Shown here: piece after piece, positions 30,521 through 38,796 of the stretch
Layout of the letters: each line of letters starts with the position of its first letter
How positions within the stretch are numbered: the stretch's first letter is position 1
Assembly (NCBI GenBank): GCA_036397035.1
Contig: DASWJS010000015.1
Coordinates: 14,902 to 78,901 of the forward strand
Reading direction: 5' to 3'
Origin: DASWJS01 sp036397035
Lineage (GTDB): Bacteria; Actinomycetota; AC-67
DNA length: 64,000 bases
Translations under genes and position numbers: made by a program
The notes under the pieces: generated by a model
Databases searched by the model: none
What the model was told of the DNA's origin: nothing
Seen by the model: only the letters and a program-made list of their open reading frames with translations

Positions 30521-32188
30521 ATGGACGTCCTGGTGATCGTCGGCGGCGAGAGCGCGCCCGAACGATTGCTCTCGCGGGCCACGCACGTCGTTCGGCTCGA
30601 AGCCGGCCCCGTCCCCCCGGCCGTCGTCGCCGACTTGCGGTCGCGCATTCCCCGCGAGGTCGGCGTGACCGGACCGCCCGCGGCCGTGACGGGCATCGCC
30701 GAGACGCTCCACCGCGACGGCTTCCCGGTCACCGTCTACGCGACGGACACCTCCTCGTTGCAGCCGCTCGCTTCCAGTGGGATCGGCGTCCGCCTGCTCG
30801 GCGACGCGGGCCCGGCGATGGAGGTCGCGGACTCGCTGCTCGACCTGATGGGCAACACGCCGCTCGTGCGGCTCGACCGCATCGGGCGCGAGCTGGAGTG
30901 CCACCTGATCGGCAAGCTCGAGCTGCTCAACCCCGGCGGCAGCGTCAAGGACCGCATCGGGGTCACGATGATCGAGGCCGCCGAGCAGGCGGGCCTGCTG
31001 AAGCCCGGCGGCACGATCGTCGAGCCGACCTCGGGCAACACCGGCGTCGGGCTCGCGATCGCGGCGGCGCGCAAGCGATACCGCTGCGTCTTCGTCATGC
31101 CCGACAAGATCAGCGCGGAGAAGATCAACTTGCTGCGGGCCTACGGGTGCGAGGTCGTCGTCTGCCCGACGACGGTGCCGCCCGAGCACCCCGACTCTTA
31201 CTACAGCGTCGCGAACCGGCTCACGAAGGAGATCCCCGGGGCGTTCCAGCCCAACCAGTACGCCAACCGCGCCAACCCCGACGCCCACTACCGCACGACC
31301 GGCCCGGAGATCTGGCGGCAGACGGCCGGGCGCATTACCCACTTCGTGGCCAGCATCGGCACCGGCGGCACGATCAGCGGCACCGGCCGCTACCTGAAGG
31401 AGCAGAACCCGGACGTCCAGGTGGTGGGCGCCGACCCGGAAGGCTCGGTGTACTCGGGCGGCAGCGGCAGGCCCTACCTTGTCGAGGGAATCGGCGAGGA
31501 CTTCTGGCCCGAGACCTACGACAAGACGATCCCCGACCGGGTCGTGATGGTCACCGATCGAGACTCCTTCCTGACCGCGCGACGGATCACGCGCGAGGAG
31601 GGCATCTTCGTCGGCGGCTCGGCCGGGACCGCGGTGCACGCGGCCCTGGAGGTCGGACGCGACCTCGGCCCCGAAGCCGTCGTCGTCGTGATCATCCCCG
31701 ACTCCGGACGCGGCTACGTGTCGAAGTTCTACAACGACCAGTGGATGGCGAGCTACGGGTTCCTGCGCGCGAGCGGCGAGGCGATCTCGGACTTGCTGCA
31801 GCGAAAGGGCGGCCGGTTGCCGGCGCTCGTCCACGTCCATCCCGACGAGACCGTGCGCCAGGCGATCGAGCTGATGCGCGAGTACGACGTGTCGCAGCTC
31901 CCCGTCGTGAAGGCCGAGCCTCCGCTGGCGTACGCGGAGGTCGCCGGCTCGGTACGCGAGCGCGCGCTGCTGGAGGCGGTGTTCCAAGACGCGTCGGTCC
32001 TGGAGAAGCACGTCGCCGAGGTGATGGCGCCGCCGCTGCCGACGGCCGGGGCGGGCGAGCCGATCGACGACGCGGTCGAGGCGCTCGAGCGGGGACCGGC
32101 GGTGCTCGTCGTCGACGCAGGGCACCCGGTCGGGATCCTGACGCGCTCGGACGTGCTGGACTACCTGTCGCACCGGGGCGCGCGGTGA
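30521..32188 (+). CDS. Cystathionine beta-synthase with extra N-terminal domain and C-terminal CBS pair
   Basis: 555 residues. From about 100 on it is a PLP enzyme of the cysteine-synthase/CBS family: LLDLMGNTPLVRLDRIGREL, the PLP-Lys in NPGGSVKDRIG, EPTSGNTGVGLAIAAARK, GTGGTISGTGRYL and IIPDSGRGYVSKFYNDQWM. The last about 130 residues hold two CBS modules (VHPDETVRQAIELMREYDVS; HPVGILTRSDVLDYL). It condenses serine with homocysteine in transsulfuration. The first about 100 residues (MDVLVIVGGESAPERLLSRA onward) are not part of the usual enzyme. Its TGA overlaps the GTG of the cystathionine gamma-lyase gene. Confidence 0.92.
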   Translation: MDVLVIVGGESAPERLLSRATHVVRLEAGPVPPAVVADLRSRIPREVGVTGPPAAVTGIAETLHRDGFPVTVYATDTSSLQPLASSGIGVRLLGDAGPAMEVADSLLDLMGNTPLVRLDRIGRELECHLIGKLELLNPGGSVKDRIGVTMIEAAEQAGLLKPGGTIVEPTSGNTGVGLAIAAARKRYRCVFVMPDKISAEKINLLRAYGCEVVVCPTTVPPEHPDSYYSVANRLTKEIPGAFQPNQYANRANPDAHYRTTGPEIWRQTAGRITHFVASIGTGGTISGTGRYLKEQNPDVQVVGADPEGSVYSGGSGRPYLVEGIGEDFWPETYDKTIPDRVVMVTDRDSFLTARRITREEGIFVGGSAGTAVHAALEVGRDLGPEAVVVVIIPDSGRGYVSKFYNDQWMASYGFLRASGEAISDLLQRKGGRLPALVHVHPDETVRQAIELMREYDVSQLPVVKAEPPLAYAEVAGSVRERALLEAVFQDASVLEKHVAEVMAPPLPTAGAGEPIDDAVEALERGPAVLVVDAGHPVGILTRSDVLDYLSHRGAR

Positions 32189-33324
32189 GCGGCTTCGAGA
32201 CCAGGGCCATCCACGAAGGGCAGGAGCCGGACCCGTCGACCGGCGCCATCGTCACGCCGATCTACCAAACCTCCACCTACGTCCAGGAGGCGGTCGGTCG
32301 ACACAAGGGCTACGAGTACTCGCGCACCGGCAACCCCACGCGCACCGCACTTCAGCAATGCGTCGCATCGCTGGAAGGAGCCGCGCACGGGATCGCGTTC
32401 GCGAGCGGGCTCGCAGCGACCGACGCCGTCCTCCGCCTGTTCTCCCCCGGCGACCACGTCCTCATCCCGAGCGACGCCTACGGCGGCACGTACCGGCTCG
32501 TCGCGCGCGTCTTCGGACCGGCGGGCTGGTCGTTCACGGCGGCCGACATGACCGATCTCGCCGCGCTCGGCGACGCGTGGCGCGAGGAGACTCGGCTCGT
32601 GTGGATCGAGTCGCCGACGAACCCCCTGCTGACGGTGGTCGACGTCGCAGCGATCACGGCGTTCGCGCACGAGCGCGGCGCGCTGGTCGCCGTGGACAAC
32701 ACCTTCGCCACGCCCTACCTCCAGCAGCCGATGACGCTCGGCGCCGACGTGGTCGTCCACTCGTCGACGAAATACCTGGGCGGGCACTCCGACGTCGTCG
32801 GCGGGCTCGTCGCGACGGACGACGCCGCGCGCGCCGAGCGTCTGGCGTTCCTGCAGAACGCCGTGGGCGCCGTGCCGGGCCCCTTCGACTGCTGGCTCGT
32901 GCTGCGCGGCGTGAAGACGCTCGCCGTGCGAATGGATCGTCATTGCCGGAACGCGCGCGCGATCGCCGAGGTCCTGCGCGAGCACCCGGCGGTCGAGCGC
33001 GTGCTCTACCCCGGCCTCCCGGACCACCCCGGGCACGCGATCGCGGCCCGGCAGATGCGCGACTTCGGCGGGATGGTGAGCTTCACCGCGCGCGGAGGCA
33101 AGGACGCGGCGCTCGAGGTCGTGGCCAAGACACGCGTGTTCTCGCTCGCCGAGTCGCTCGGCGCGGTCGAGTCCCTGATCGAATACCCGGCCGCGATGAC
33201 GCACGCCTCGGTCGCCGACTCGCCCCTTGAAGTAGATCCCGCGCTCGTCCGGCTGAGCGTGGGCATCGAAAGCGAGCAGGACCTCGTCGAGGACCTCACC
33301 CAGGCCCTCGACTCGATCCGCTAG
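32185..33324 (+). CDS. Cystathionine gamma-lyase/synthase (Cys/Met metabolism PLP enzyme)
   Basis: 379 residues, GTG start inside the stop of the CBS gene (overlap of four bases). Family marks: ETRAIHEGQEPDPSTGAIV, PIYQTSTYVQEAVG, EYSRTGNPTRTALQQCVASL, and the PLP-binding DVVVHSSTKYLGGHSDVVGG with Lys in STKYLGG, then SLGAVESLIEYPAAMTHAS near the end. With the CBS partner it forms a reverse-transsulfuration pair (homocysteine to cysteine), which makes the gamma-lyase assignment more likely than gamma-synthase (context inference). Confidence 0.93.
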   Translation: MSGFETRAIHEGQEPDPSTGAIVTPIYQTSTYVQEAVGRHKGYEYSRTGNPTRTALQQCVASLEGAAHGIAFASGLAATDAVLRLFSPGDHVLIPSDAYGGTYRLVARVFGPAGWSFTAADMTDLAALGDAWREETRLVWIESPTNPLLTVVDVAAITAFAHERGALVAVDNTFATPYLQQPMTLGADVVVHSSTKYLGGHSDVVGGLVATDDAARAERLAFLQNAVGAVPGPFDCWLVLRGVKTLAVRMDRHCRNARAIAEVLREHPAVERVLYPGLPDHPGHAIAARQMRDFGGMVSFTARGGKDAALEVVAKTRVFSLAESLGAVESLIEYPAAMTHASVADSPLEVDPALVRLSVGIESEQDLVEDLTQALDSIR

Positions 33325-33326
33325 AC

Positions 33327-33360
33327 ACTACTATTGGGTGCGCCACACCACTATTGGGTG
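33327..33360. repeat. Two direct repeats in front of the third PIN module
   Basis: ACTACTATTGGGTG (33327-33340) and ACCACTATTGGGTG (33347-33360) are identical at 13 of 14 positions and repeat with a period of 20 bases, about two helical turns. They begin right after the gamma-lyase stop and end 13 bases before the antitoxin ATG. Likely operator half-sites for the ribbon-helix-helix antitoxin (inference). Confidence 0.6.
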
Positions 33361-33373
33361 TAGGCTGCCGTTC

Positions 33374-33604
33374 ATGGCGAAGGTCATCCAGGTTCGGCAG
33401 GTGCCGGACCGAGTCCACAGAACCCTGCGAACGCGGGCGGCGGCGGCCGGCGTGTCGCTTTCTGAGTACGTGCTTCGCGAGCTGATCCATGTCGCCGACC
33501 GGCCGCCGGTCGCCGACGTCCTGGCTCGCGCGGGCGCCCGCTCGGGAGGAGTTTCCGAGGTCGACGTCGTCCGAGCCGTGCGAAGCGGCCGCGAGCGCCG
33601 CTAG
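33374..33604 (+). CDS. FitA/VapB-like ribbon-helix-helix antitoxin
   Basis: 76 residues from ATG 33374. MAKVIQVRQVPDRVHRTLRT and GVSLSEYVLRELIHVA are the strand-helix-helix of FitA-type antitoxins. The tail (PVADVLARAGARSGGVSEVD) should bind the toxin. An in-frame ATG at 33338 is possible, but the sequence before 33374 contains the operator-like repeats and is not protein-like. The toxin GTG follows the stop directly. Confidence 0.85.
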   Translation: MAKVIQVRQVPDRVHRTLRTRAAAAGVSLSEYVLRELIHVADRPPVADVLARAGARSGGVSEVDVVRAVRSGRERR

Positions 33605-34021
33605 GTGCTCGTCGTCGACACGTCGGCCGTGCTCCACGCGCTCGTCGCCCGCCCGGCCGATCCGGACCTCGTCACGCGGTTGACCGAGGATGACGATTGG
33701 CACGCGCCCCACGCGATCGACGTCGAGATCCTTCACGCTCTTCGAGGCTTGGTCCTCGGCTCGAAGATCGGCGCCGGTCGCGCCGGCGAGGCGCTGACGG
33801 ACTTCGCGGACTTGCGCATCCGGAGATATCCCCACGCTCCGCTCGTCGAGCGCGCCTGGGAGCTTCGCTCGAACCTCACGGCCTACGACGCCGTCTTCAT
33901 GGCGCTGAGCGAAATGCTGGACGCCCCTCTCGTGACCTGCGACAGCGCGATGGGCAAGGCGAAGACGCAGGCCGTCGTCGAGGTCTACGGAACGGGACGA
34001 GCGAGACGACGCGGCCGGTGA
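33605..34021 (+). CDS. PIN-domain VapC-like toxin
   Basis: 138 residues, GTG start immediately after the antitoxin TAG. PIN residues: LVVDTSAVLHALVARPAD, HAPHAIDVEILHALRGLVLG (acidic pair), LTAYDAVFMALSEMLDAPL and VTCDSAMGKAK. Likely RNase toxin of the FitB/VapC kind. The module sits between the transsulfuration genes and a strong terminator, suggesting an acquired cassette. Confidence 0.87.
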   Translation: MLVVDTSAVLHALVARPADPDLVTRLTEDDDWHAPHAIDVEILHALRGLVLGSKIGAGRAGEALTDFADLRIRRYPHAPLVERAWELRSNLTAYDAVFMALSEMLDAPLVTCDSAMGKAKTQAVVEVYGTGRARRRGR

Positions 34022-34105
34022 CCCGATCCAGGTCTGCCCGTTCGTACATGCCCGATCCGGCTCGCGCCGTGCATTCTTCCTTCAGCCATCGAAGACCCCA
34101 CCCAG

Positions 34106-34141
34106 GATCGACCCCCGGCCTCCCGGGGGTCGATCCCTTTT
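34106..34141 (+). terminator. Strong intrinsic terminator
   Basis: A perfect 13-bp stem, GATCGACCCCCGG with CCGGGGGTCGATC, has a four-base loop (CCTC) and is followed by CCTTTT. It lies between the PIN toxin (plus) and the VWA gene (minus), which converge, so it would end the CBS-to-PIN transcript. It is the clearest rho-independent terminator in the window. Confidence 0.85.
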
Positions 34142-34204
34142 CGCGCCGGCGCGAAGGTACGGCCGGGCAGGGTCCGGCTCGGACCAAAGAGTGCCGGGTT
34201 CTCG

Positions 34205-35551
34205 TCAGACGACGCGGGCGATGAAGTCTTCGAGCTGGCGGAGGTTGCGGACCTCGATCATGCCGTCGGCGTAGCGGGCGTACTCGGTCGTCACGGAGTC
34301 GCCGGTGTCCCAGTACATCGCCGGCTCGGGGTTCAGCCAGTAAACACGCTTGGCCTTCTTGCGCATTTCACGCACGATCCAGCTCGAGGTGTCGCGATAG
34401 TTGTTGCGCGCGTCGCCCAGGATCAGCACGCTCGCGCGGGGGCTGAGGTCGGCGCCGGCTCGTTCCCAGAACTTCGAAAGCGAGTTGCCGTAGTCGGAGT
34501 GCCCGTCGAGCCATACCACGTCGGCCTCGGTGTTCATGCGGTCGACCGCGTGCAGAAAGTCCTCGCTGTCGAACAGGTGCGTCACCTCGTCGAGCGTGTC
34601 GACGAAGACGAACGAGCGCACGCGCGAGAACTGCGCTTGGAAGGCGTGGACGAACATCAGCGTGAAGCGCGCGAAGGCCGCCACCGATCCCGAGATGTCG
34701 CAGATCAGGAACAGCTCCGGCTTGTGCACGCTGCGGTGACGGAAACGCGTGTCGAAGGGCACCCCACCGGTCGACAGCGAGGCGCGCACGGTCTTGCGAA
34801 CGTCGAGCCGCCCGCGCTTGGCGTGCCGGCGCTTCATCGCCAGGCGCGTCGCGAGCCGCCGCGCGAGCGGCCCGATGGCCCGGCGCAGCGCGAGGATCTC
34901 GTCGCGCGTCGCGCGCACGAAGTCCAGATCTTCCGGCAGCGGGCGAACCGCGTGCTTGGCGACCTGTTCGGGTCCCTTGTGCTCGGCGAGCTTGCGGCGC
35001 ACCTCGGCCTGCACTTCCTGGCGGAACTTGCGAAGTCGCTGCTCGAACTCGTCGCGCCAGAGCCGCTCCTCCAGCGGCGACAGCTCGTCGCGCATCTCGC
35101 GCATGAGCCGCTCGAGCAACTGGTCCAGGTCAACGGCCCGGAAGACCCGGTACTCGAAGTACGGGCTGCCGGCGCGCTCGGTCTCGACGCGCCCGAAGGC
35201 CTGCACGGCCCGGCGCGCCAGCTCGCGAATCGCCGCCGCGTCGCCCGACAGGAGCGCCCGGAACAGCTCGTCCAGGTAGGCGTCGGGATCGACCTCGGCG
35301 TCCCCCTCGGCCGCGCGGGCGCCGGCATCCGGCGCGCGACCCGTCCCGAAGTACAGGTCGAACATCGTGTCGAACGCCTCGCGGTGCGCTTGGCTCTTGA
35401 CCATCGTCGCGGCGAGCGCCGACCGGAACGCTTCTTTGTCCTCGGCCGGGACGTGCCGGAGCGCGCGCATCGCATCCAGGTCGTCGCTGATCGCCACCGG
35501 CACGCCGGCGTCCCGAAGCGCCCGGGCGAACGCTAGGAACCGATCGAGCAT
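34205..35551 (-). CDS. VWA-domain (CoxE-like) protein
   Basis: 448 residues. The N-terminal two-thirds is helical (DMFDLYFGTGRAPD region, then Arg/Glu-rich helices). The C-terminal third is a von Willebrand A domain with the metal-site motif LFLICDISGSVAAFARFTL (DxSxS), then FVFVDTLDEVTHLF and LILGDARNNYRD. This is the CoxE/YeaD-like class that works with a MoxR ATPase. The ATG at 35551 overlaps the MoxR stop by one base. MoxR/VWA pairs help assemble metal-containing enzymes in some systems (CoxD/CoxE), but no such enzyme is adjacent here. Confidence 0.88.
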   Translation of the reverse strand: MLDRFLAFARALRDAGVPVAISDDLDAMRALRHVPAEDKEAFRSALAATMVKSQAHREAFDTMFDLYFGTGRAPDAGARAAEGDAEVDPDAYLDELFRALLSGDAAAIRELARRAVQAFGRVETERAGSPYFEYRVFRAVDLDQLLERLMREMRDELSPLEERLWRDEFEQRLRKFRQEVQAEVRRKLAEHKGPEQVAKHAVRPLPEDLDFVRATRDEILALRRAIGPLARRLATRLAMKRRHAKRGRLDVRKTVRASLSTGGVPFDTRFRHRSVHKPELFLICDISGSVAAFARFTLMFVHAFQAQFSRVRSFVFVDTLDEVTHLFDSEDFLHAVDRMNTEADVVWLDGHSDYGNSLSKFWERAGADLSPRASVLILGDARNNYRDTSSWIVREMRKKAKRVYWLNPEPAMYWDTGDSVTTEYARYADGMIEVRNLRQLEDFIARVV

Positions 35552-36435
35552 CAGTTCAGCCCCGGTTTGGGCGGGACTTTGAGGTGGGCTGCGACCTTTT
35601 CGATGTCGGTCTGGTACTTCAGCAGCGCGCTCATGGAAGCGCGGGCGACGTTGGGATCCAGCTCCGTGATGCCGAGGTGCAGCAGCGTGCGCGCCCAGTC
35701 CAGGGTCTCGGCGATGCTCGGCGCCTTCTTCAGCTCGAGCTGGCGGATGCTTCGCACGAGCCGCACGATCTGGTCGGCGAGGATCTCGGGGATCTCCGGG
35801 ACGCGCGCCAGCACGATCGCCTTTTCGCGCTCGACGTCTGGGTAGTCGAGGAACAGGTACAGGCAGCGGCGCTTCAACGCCTCGGACAGCTCCCGCGAGT
35901 TGTTGGACGTCAGGAACACCCAGGGGATCCGCTTCGCCGCGACGGTCCCCATCTCCGGGATCGAAACTTGGAAGTCGCTCAGCAGCTCCAGCAGCAGGCC
36001 CTCGAACTCAAAGTCGACCTTGTCGATCTCGTCGATCAGCAGCACGACCTGGTCGTCGGCGCGGATCGCTTCGAGCAGCGGGCGCTCCAGCAGGAAGTCC
36101 TCCGTGAAGATGTTGGTCTCGACGTCCTCCCAGGACAGCTCGCGGCCCTGCTCGGCCTGGATGCGAAGGAGCTGCTTCTTGTAGTTCCACTCGTAGAGCG
36201 CCTTGGCTTCGTCCAGGCCCTCGTAGCACTGCAGCCGGATCAAGCGCGCGCCGAGGCTGGCGGCGACCGACTTGGCAAGCTCGGTCTTGCCCGTGCCCGC
36301 CGGCCCTTCGACGAGGACGGGCTTGCCGAGCCGCTCGGCGAGGAAGACCACGGTCGCGATCGACTCGTCGGCGAGGTAGCCCGCGCCTTCGAGCCGCTCG
36401 ACCACCTTCGGCAGCGATTCGTACCCGATGCTCAT
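35551..36435 (-). CDS. MoxR-family AAA+ ATPase
   Basis: 294 residues from ATG 36435. Walker A is PVLVEGPAGTGKTELAKSVA, Walker B is VVLLIDEIDKVDFEFEGLLL, sensor 1 is WVFLTSNNSRELSEALKRRC with the arginine-finger region following. MoxR ATPases act as chaperones with VWA partners. The gene overlaps the end of proA by four bases (ATGA) and the start of the VWA gene by one, so all three may be co-transcribed. That operon with proline synthesis is unusual. Confidence 0.93.
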   Translation of the reverse strand: MSIGYESLPKVVERLEGAGYLADESIATVVFLAERLGKPVLVEGPAGTGKTELAKSVAASLGARLIRLQCYEGLDEAKALYEWNYKKQLLRIQAEQGRELSWEDVETNIFTEDFLLERPLLEAIRADDQVVLLIDEIDKVDFEFEGLLLELLSDFQVSIPEMGTVAAKRIPWVFLTSNNSRELSEALKRRCLYLFLDYPDVEREKAIVLARVPEIPEILADQIVRLVRSIRQLELKKAPSIAETLDWARTLLHLGITELDPNVARASMSALLKYQTDIEKVAAHLKVPPKPGLN

Positions 36436-37679
36436 GTCCGTATCTGTCCTTCCCCGGTGACGACGTACTTCGTCGAGGTCATCTCGCGCAGACCCATGGG
36501 TCCGCGCGCGTGCAGCTTCTGGTTGCTGATGCCGATCTCGGCGCCGAAGCCGAACTCCCCGCCGTCGGCGAAGCGGGTAGAGGCGTTGACCATCACGCAC
36601 GCGGAGTCGCACCCGGCCGCGAACCGGCTCGCCGCGTCCTCGTCCTCGGTCACGATCGCCTCGGTGTGGTGCGAGCCGTAGGCGTTCGTGTGCGCGATCG
36701 CCTCCTCGACCGAGTCCACGACCTTCACGGCGAGGATGAGGTCGAGGTACTCGGCGAACCAATCGTCCTCAGTCGCCTCGCGCATCTCCGGGACGAGGGC
36801 GCGCGCGGGGGCGTCGCCTCGAAGCTCGACGCCGGCATCGTGGAGCGCGCGCCCGGCCCGCGGCAGGAAGTCGCCGGCGACGGCTCGGTGCACGAGCAGC
36901 GTCTCGGCCGCGTTGCACACGCTCGGGCGCTGCACCTTCGCGTTGAGCACGATCGGCAAGGCCTTGTCCAGGTCTGCCGCCGCGTCGACGTAGACGTGGC
37001 AGGTGCCCGAGCCGGTCTCCAGCACCGGCACGATCGACTCCTCGACCACGGTCTTGATCAGGCCCGCTCCCCCGCGCGGGATGAGCACGTCCACGAACTC
37101 CCGCGCGCGCATGAGGTCCTTCGCGCCCTCGCGCGAGGTGTCCTCGACGAGCTGGATCGCGTCGGCCGGCAGTCCGGCCGACGCTCCCGCTTCGGACAGG
37201 ATCCTCACGAGCAGCGCGTTGGTCGCCAGCGCGCTCGCCGAGCCGCGCAGGATGCACGCGTTGCCGCTCTTCAGGCAGAGCGTCGCGGCGTCGACGGTCA
37301 CGTTCGGGCGAGCCTCGTAGATGATGCCGATCACCCCGAGCGGCACGCGCACCTTCCGGATGCGCAGGCCGTTCGGCCGCGTCCACTCCTCGATCGTCTC
37401 CCCGATCGGGTCGGGCAGACCGATGAGCGAGCGGACGGCGGCGGCGATCCCGGCGATCCGCTCGGTGGTCAGGGTGAGCCGGTCCACGATCGCGTCCGGC
37501 GTTTGGTCGGCGCGCGCGCGCGTTACGTCCTGCGCGTTCGCCTCGACGATCTCGCGCGCGCGCGCCTCCAGCGCGCCGGCCATCGCCGCCAGGCCCGCGT
37601 TCTTCACCTCGGCAGGCGTGGCCGCCAAGGCCGCCGCCGCCGCCTTGGCGCGCGGGCCGATCTCGCTCAGCGCGCTCAT
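36432..37679 (-). CDS. proA: Gamma-glutamyl phosphate reductase
   Basis: 415 residues of the aldehyde-dehydrogenase superfamily: RKVRVPLGVIGIIYEARPNV, CLKSGNACILRGSASALATN, GGAGLIKTVVEESIVPVLET, and the catalytic Cys in KVQRPSVCNAAETLLVH. The C-terminus ends FGFGAEIGISNQKLHARGPM, as expected. It reduces glutamyl-5-phosphate, the second step of proline synthesis, after ProB encoded just upstream (25 bases). Length normal. Confidence 0.97.
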   Translation of the reverse strand: MSALSEIGPRAKAAAAALAATPAEVKNAGLAAMAGALEARAREIVEANAQDVTRARADQTPDAIVDRLTLTTERIAGIAAAVRSLIGLPDPIGETIEEWTRPNGLRIRKVRVPLGVIGIIYEARPNVTVDAATLCLKSGNACILRGSASALATNALLVRILSEAGASAGLPADAIQLVEDTSREGAKDLMRAREFVDVLIPRGGAGLIKTVVEESIVPVLETGSGTCHVYVDAAADLDKALPIVLNAKVQRPSVCNAAETLLVHRAVAGDFLPRAGRALHDAGVELRGDAPARALVPEMREATEDDWFAEYLDLILAVKVVDSVEEAIAHTNAYGSHHTEAIVTEDEDAASRFAAGCDSACVMVNASTRFADGGEFGFGAEIGISNQKLHARGPMGLREMTSTKYVVTGEGQIRT

Positions 37680-37704
37680 TGGAGACCCCAGGGTACCGGG
37701 CGCG

Positions 37705-38796
37705 CTACAGGATCACGAGCGAGTCCCGGTGGATCACCTCGCGGCCGCCGTCGCGGATGCTCGCCCCGATGGGCATGTCGGCGGCCGCGTAGTTGACGAT
37801 GCCCTTGGCGAAGACCGCCCCGGCCGGGTCGGCGACTTCGACGGCGTCGCCCGCCTCGAAGGCGCCGGCCACCGCGGTCACGCCCGCCGGCAGCAGGCTC
37901 TTGCCGCCCTCGACGAGCGCCCGGCGCGCCCCGTCGTCGACGGTGACCGTGCCGCGGGGTACGAGGCTGAACTCGATCCAGAGCTTGCGCGAGCGCCCGC
38001 GGGCGCGGCGCGGCTCGAACGACGAGCCGACCTCCTCCCCGGCGACGATCCGCTCGACGACGCGCGGCTCGCGCCCGTGCGCGATCACCACGCGCGTCCC
38101 GGCCGCCGTCGCGGTCCGCACCGCCTCGACCTTCGAGGCCATGCCGCCCGAGCCGAGCGCGGACCCGCGCCGGCCCGCTCGCATCCGCTCGAGCCCGGCG
38201 AGGTCGGTGATGCGGTGGACCGGCTCGCGCGCGCGCTTGGGATCGGCGGAGTAGACGCCGTCGATGTCGCTCAGGATGACGAGCAGATCGGCGTGCGCCA
38301 TGATCGCCACGAGCGCCGCCAGCGCGTCGTTGTCGCCGAAGCGGATCTCGTCGACGGCCGTCGTGTCGTTCTCGTTCACGATCGGGACGACGCCCATCTT
38401 CAGCAGTCGCTCCAGCGCGTGGTGGGCGTTCAGATACGAGCGGCGCCGCACGACGTCGTCGCGCGTGAGCAGCATCTGGCCGACCGGGACCTTCCGGCGT
38501 GCGAAGGCACGCTGGTAGGCGTGCATGAGGATGCCCTGGCCGACGCTCGCCGCGGCCTGCAAGCCCGGGATGTCGCCCGGACGCCGCTTCAGGCCGAGCG
38601 GCTCGAGCCCCGCGGCGATCGCGCCCGAGGACACCAGCACCGGCGCCGCGCCCGCGCGCCGCACCGCCGCGAGTTGGCCGGCGAGCGCGCGCACCTGCCC
38701 GTCGTCGAGCGTCCCGTCCGCGGCCGTGATCGTGGACGAGCCGACCTTGACGACGATCCGCTTGGTGGCGTGCCGGTTCAAGACGTGCCGACTCAT
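37705..38796 (-). CDS. proB: Glutamate 5-kinase with PUA domain
   Basis: 363 residues from ATG 38796. Amino-acid kinase domain: RIVVKVGSSTITAADG, APVLVSSGAIAAGLEPLG, PIVNENDTTAVDEIRFGDND and GSGGMASKVEAVRTATAAG. The C-terminal PUA domain (SLLPAGVTAVAGAFEAGDAV) follows after about residue 270. It phosphorylates glutamate, the first, usually feedback-inhibited step of proline synthesis. Its start overlaps the obgE stop by four bases, consistent with an rplU-rpmA-obgE-proB-proA type operon. Confidence 0.97.
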   Translation of the reverse strand: MSRHVLNRHATKRIVVKVGSSTITAADGTLDDGQVRALAGQLAAVRRAGAAPVLVSSGAIAAGLEPLGLKRRPGDIPGLQAAASVGQGILMHAYQRAFARRKVPVGQMLLTRDDVVRRRSYLNAHHALERLLKMGVVPIVNENDTTAVDEIRFGDNDALAALVAIMAHADLLVILSDIDGVYSADPKRAREPVHRITDLAGLERMRAGRRGSALGSGGMASKVEAVRTATAAGTRVVIAHGREPRVVERIVAGEEVGSSFEPRRARGRSRKLWIEFSLVPRGTVTVDDGARRALVEGGKSLLPAGVTAVAGAFEAGDAVEVADPAGAVFAKGIVNYAAADMPIGASIRDGGREVIHRDSLVIL

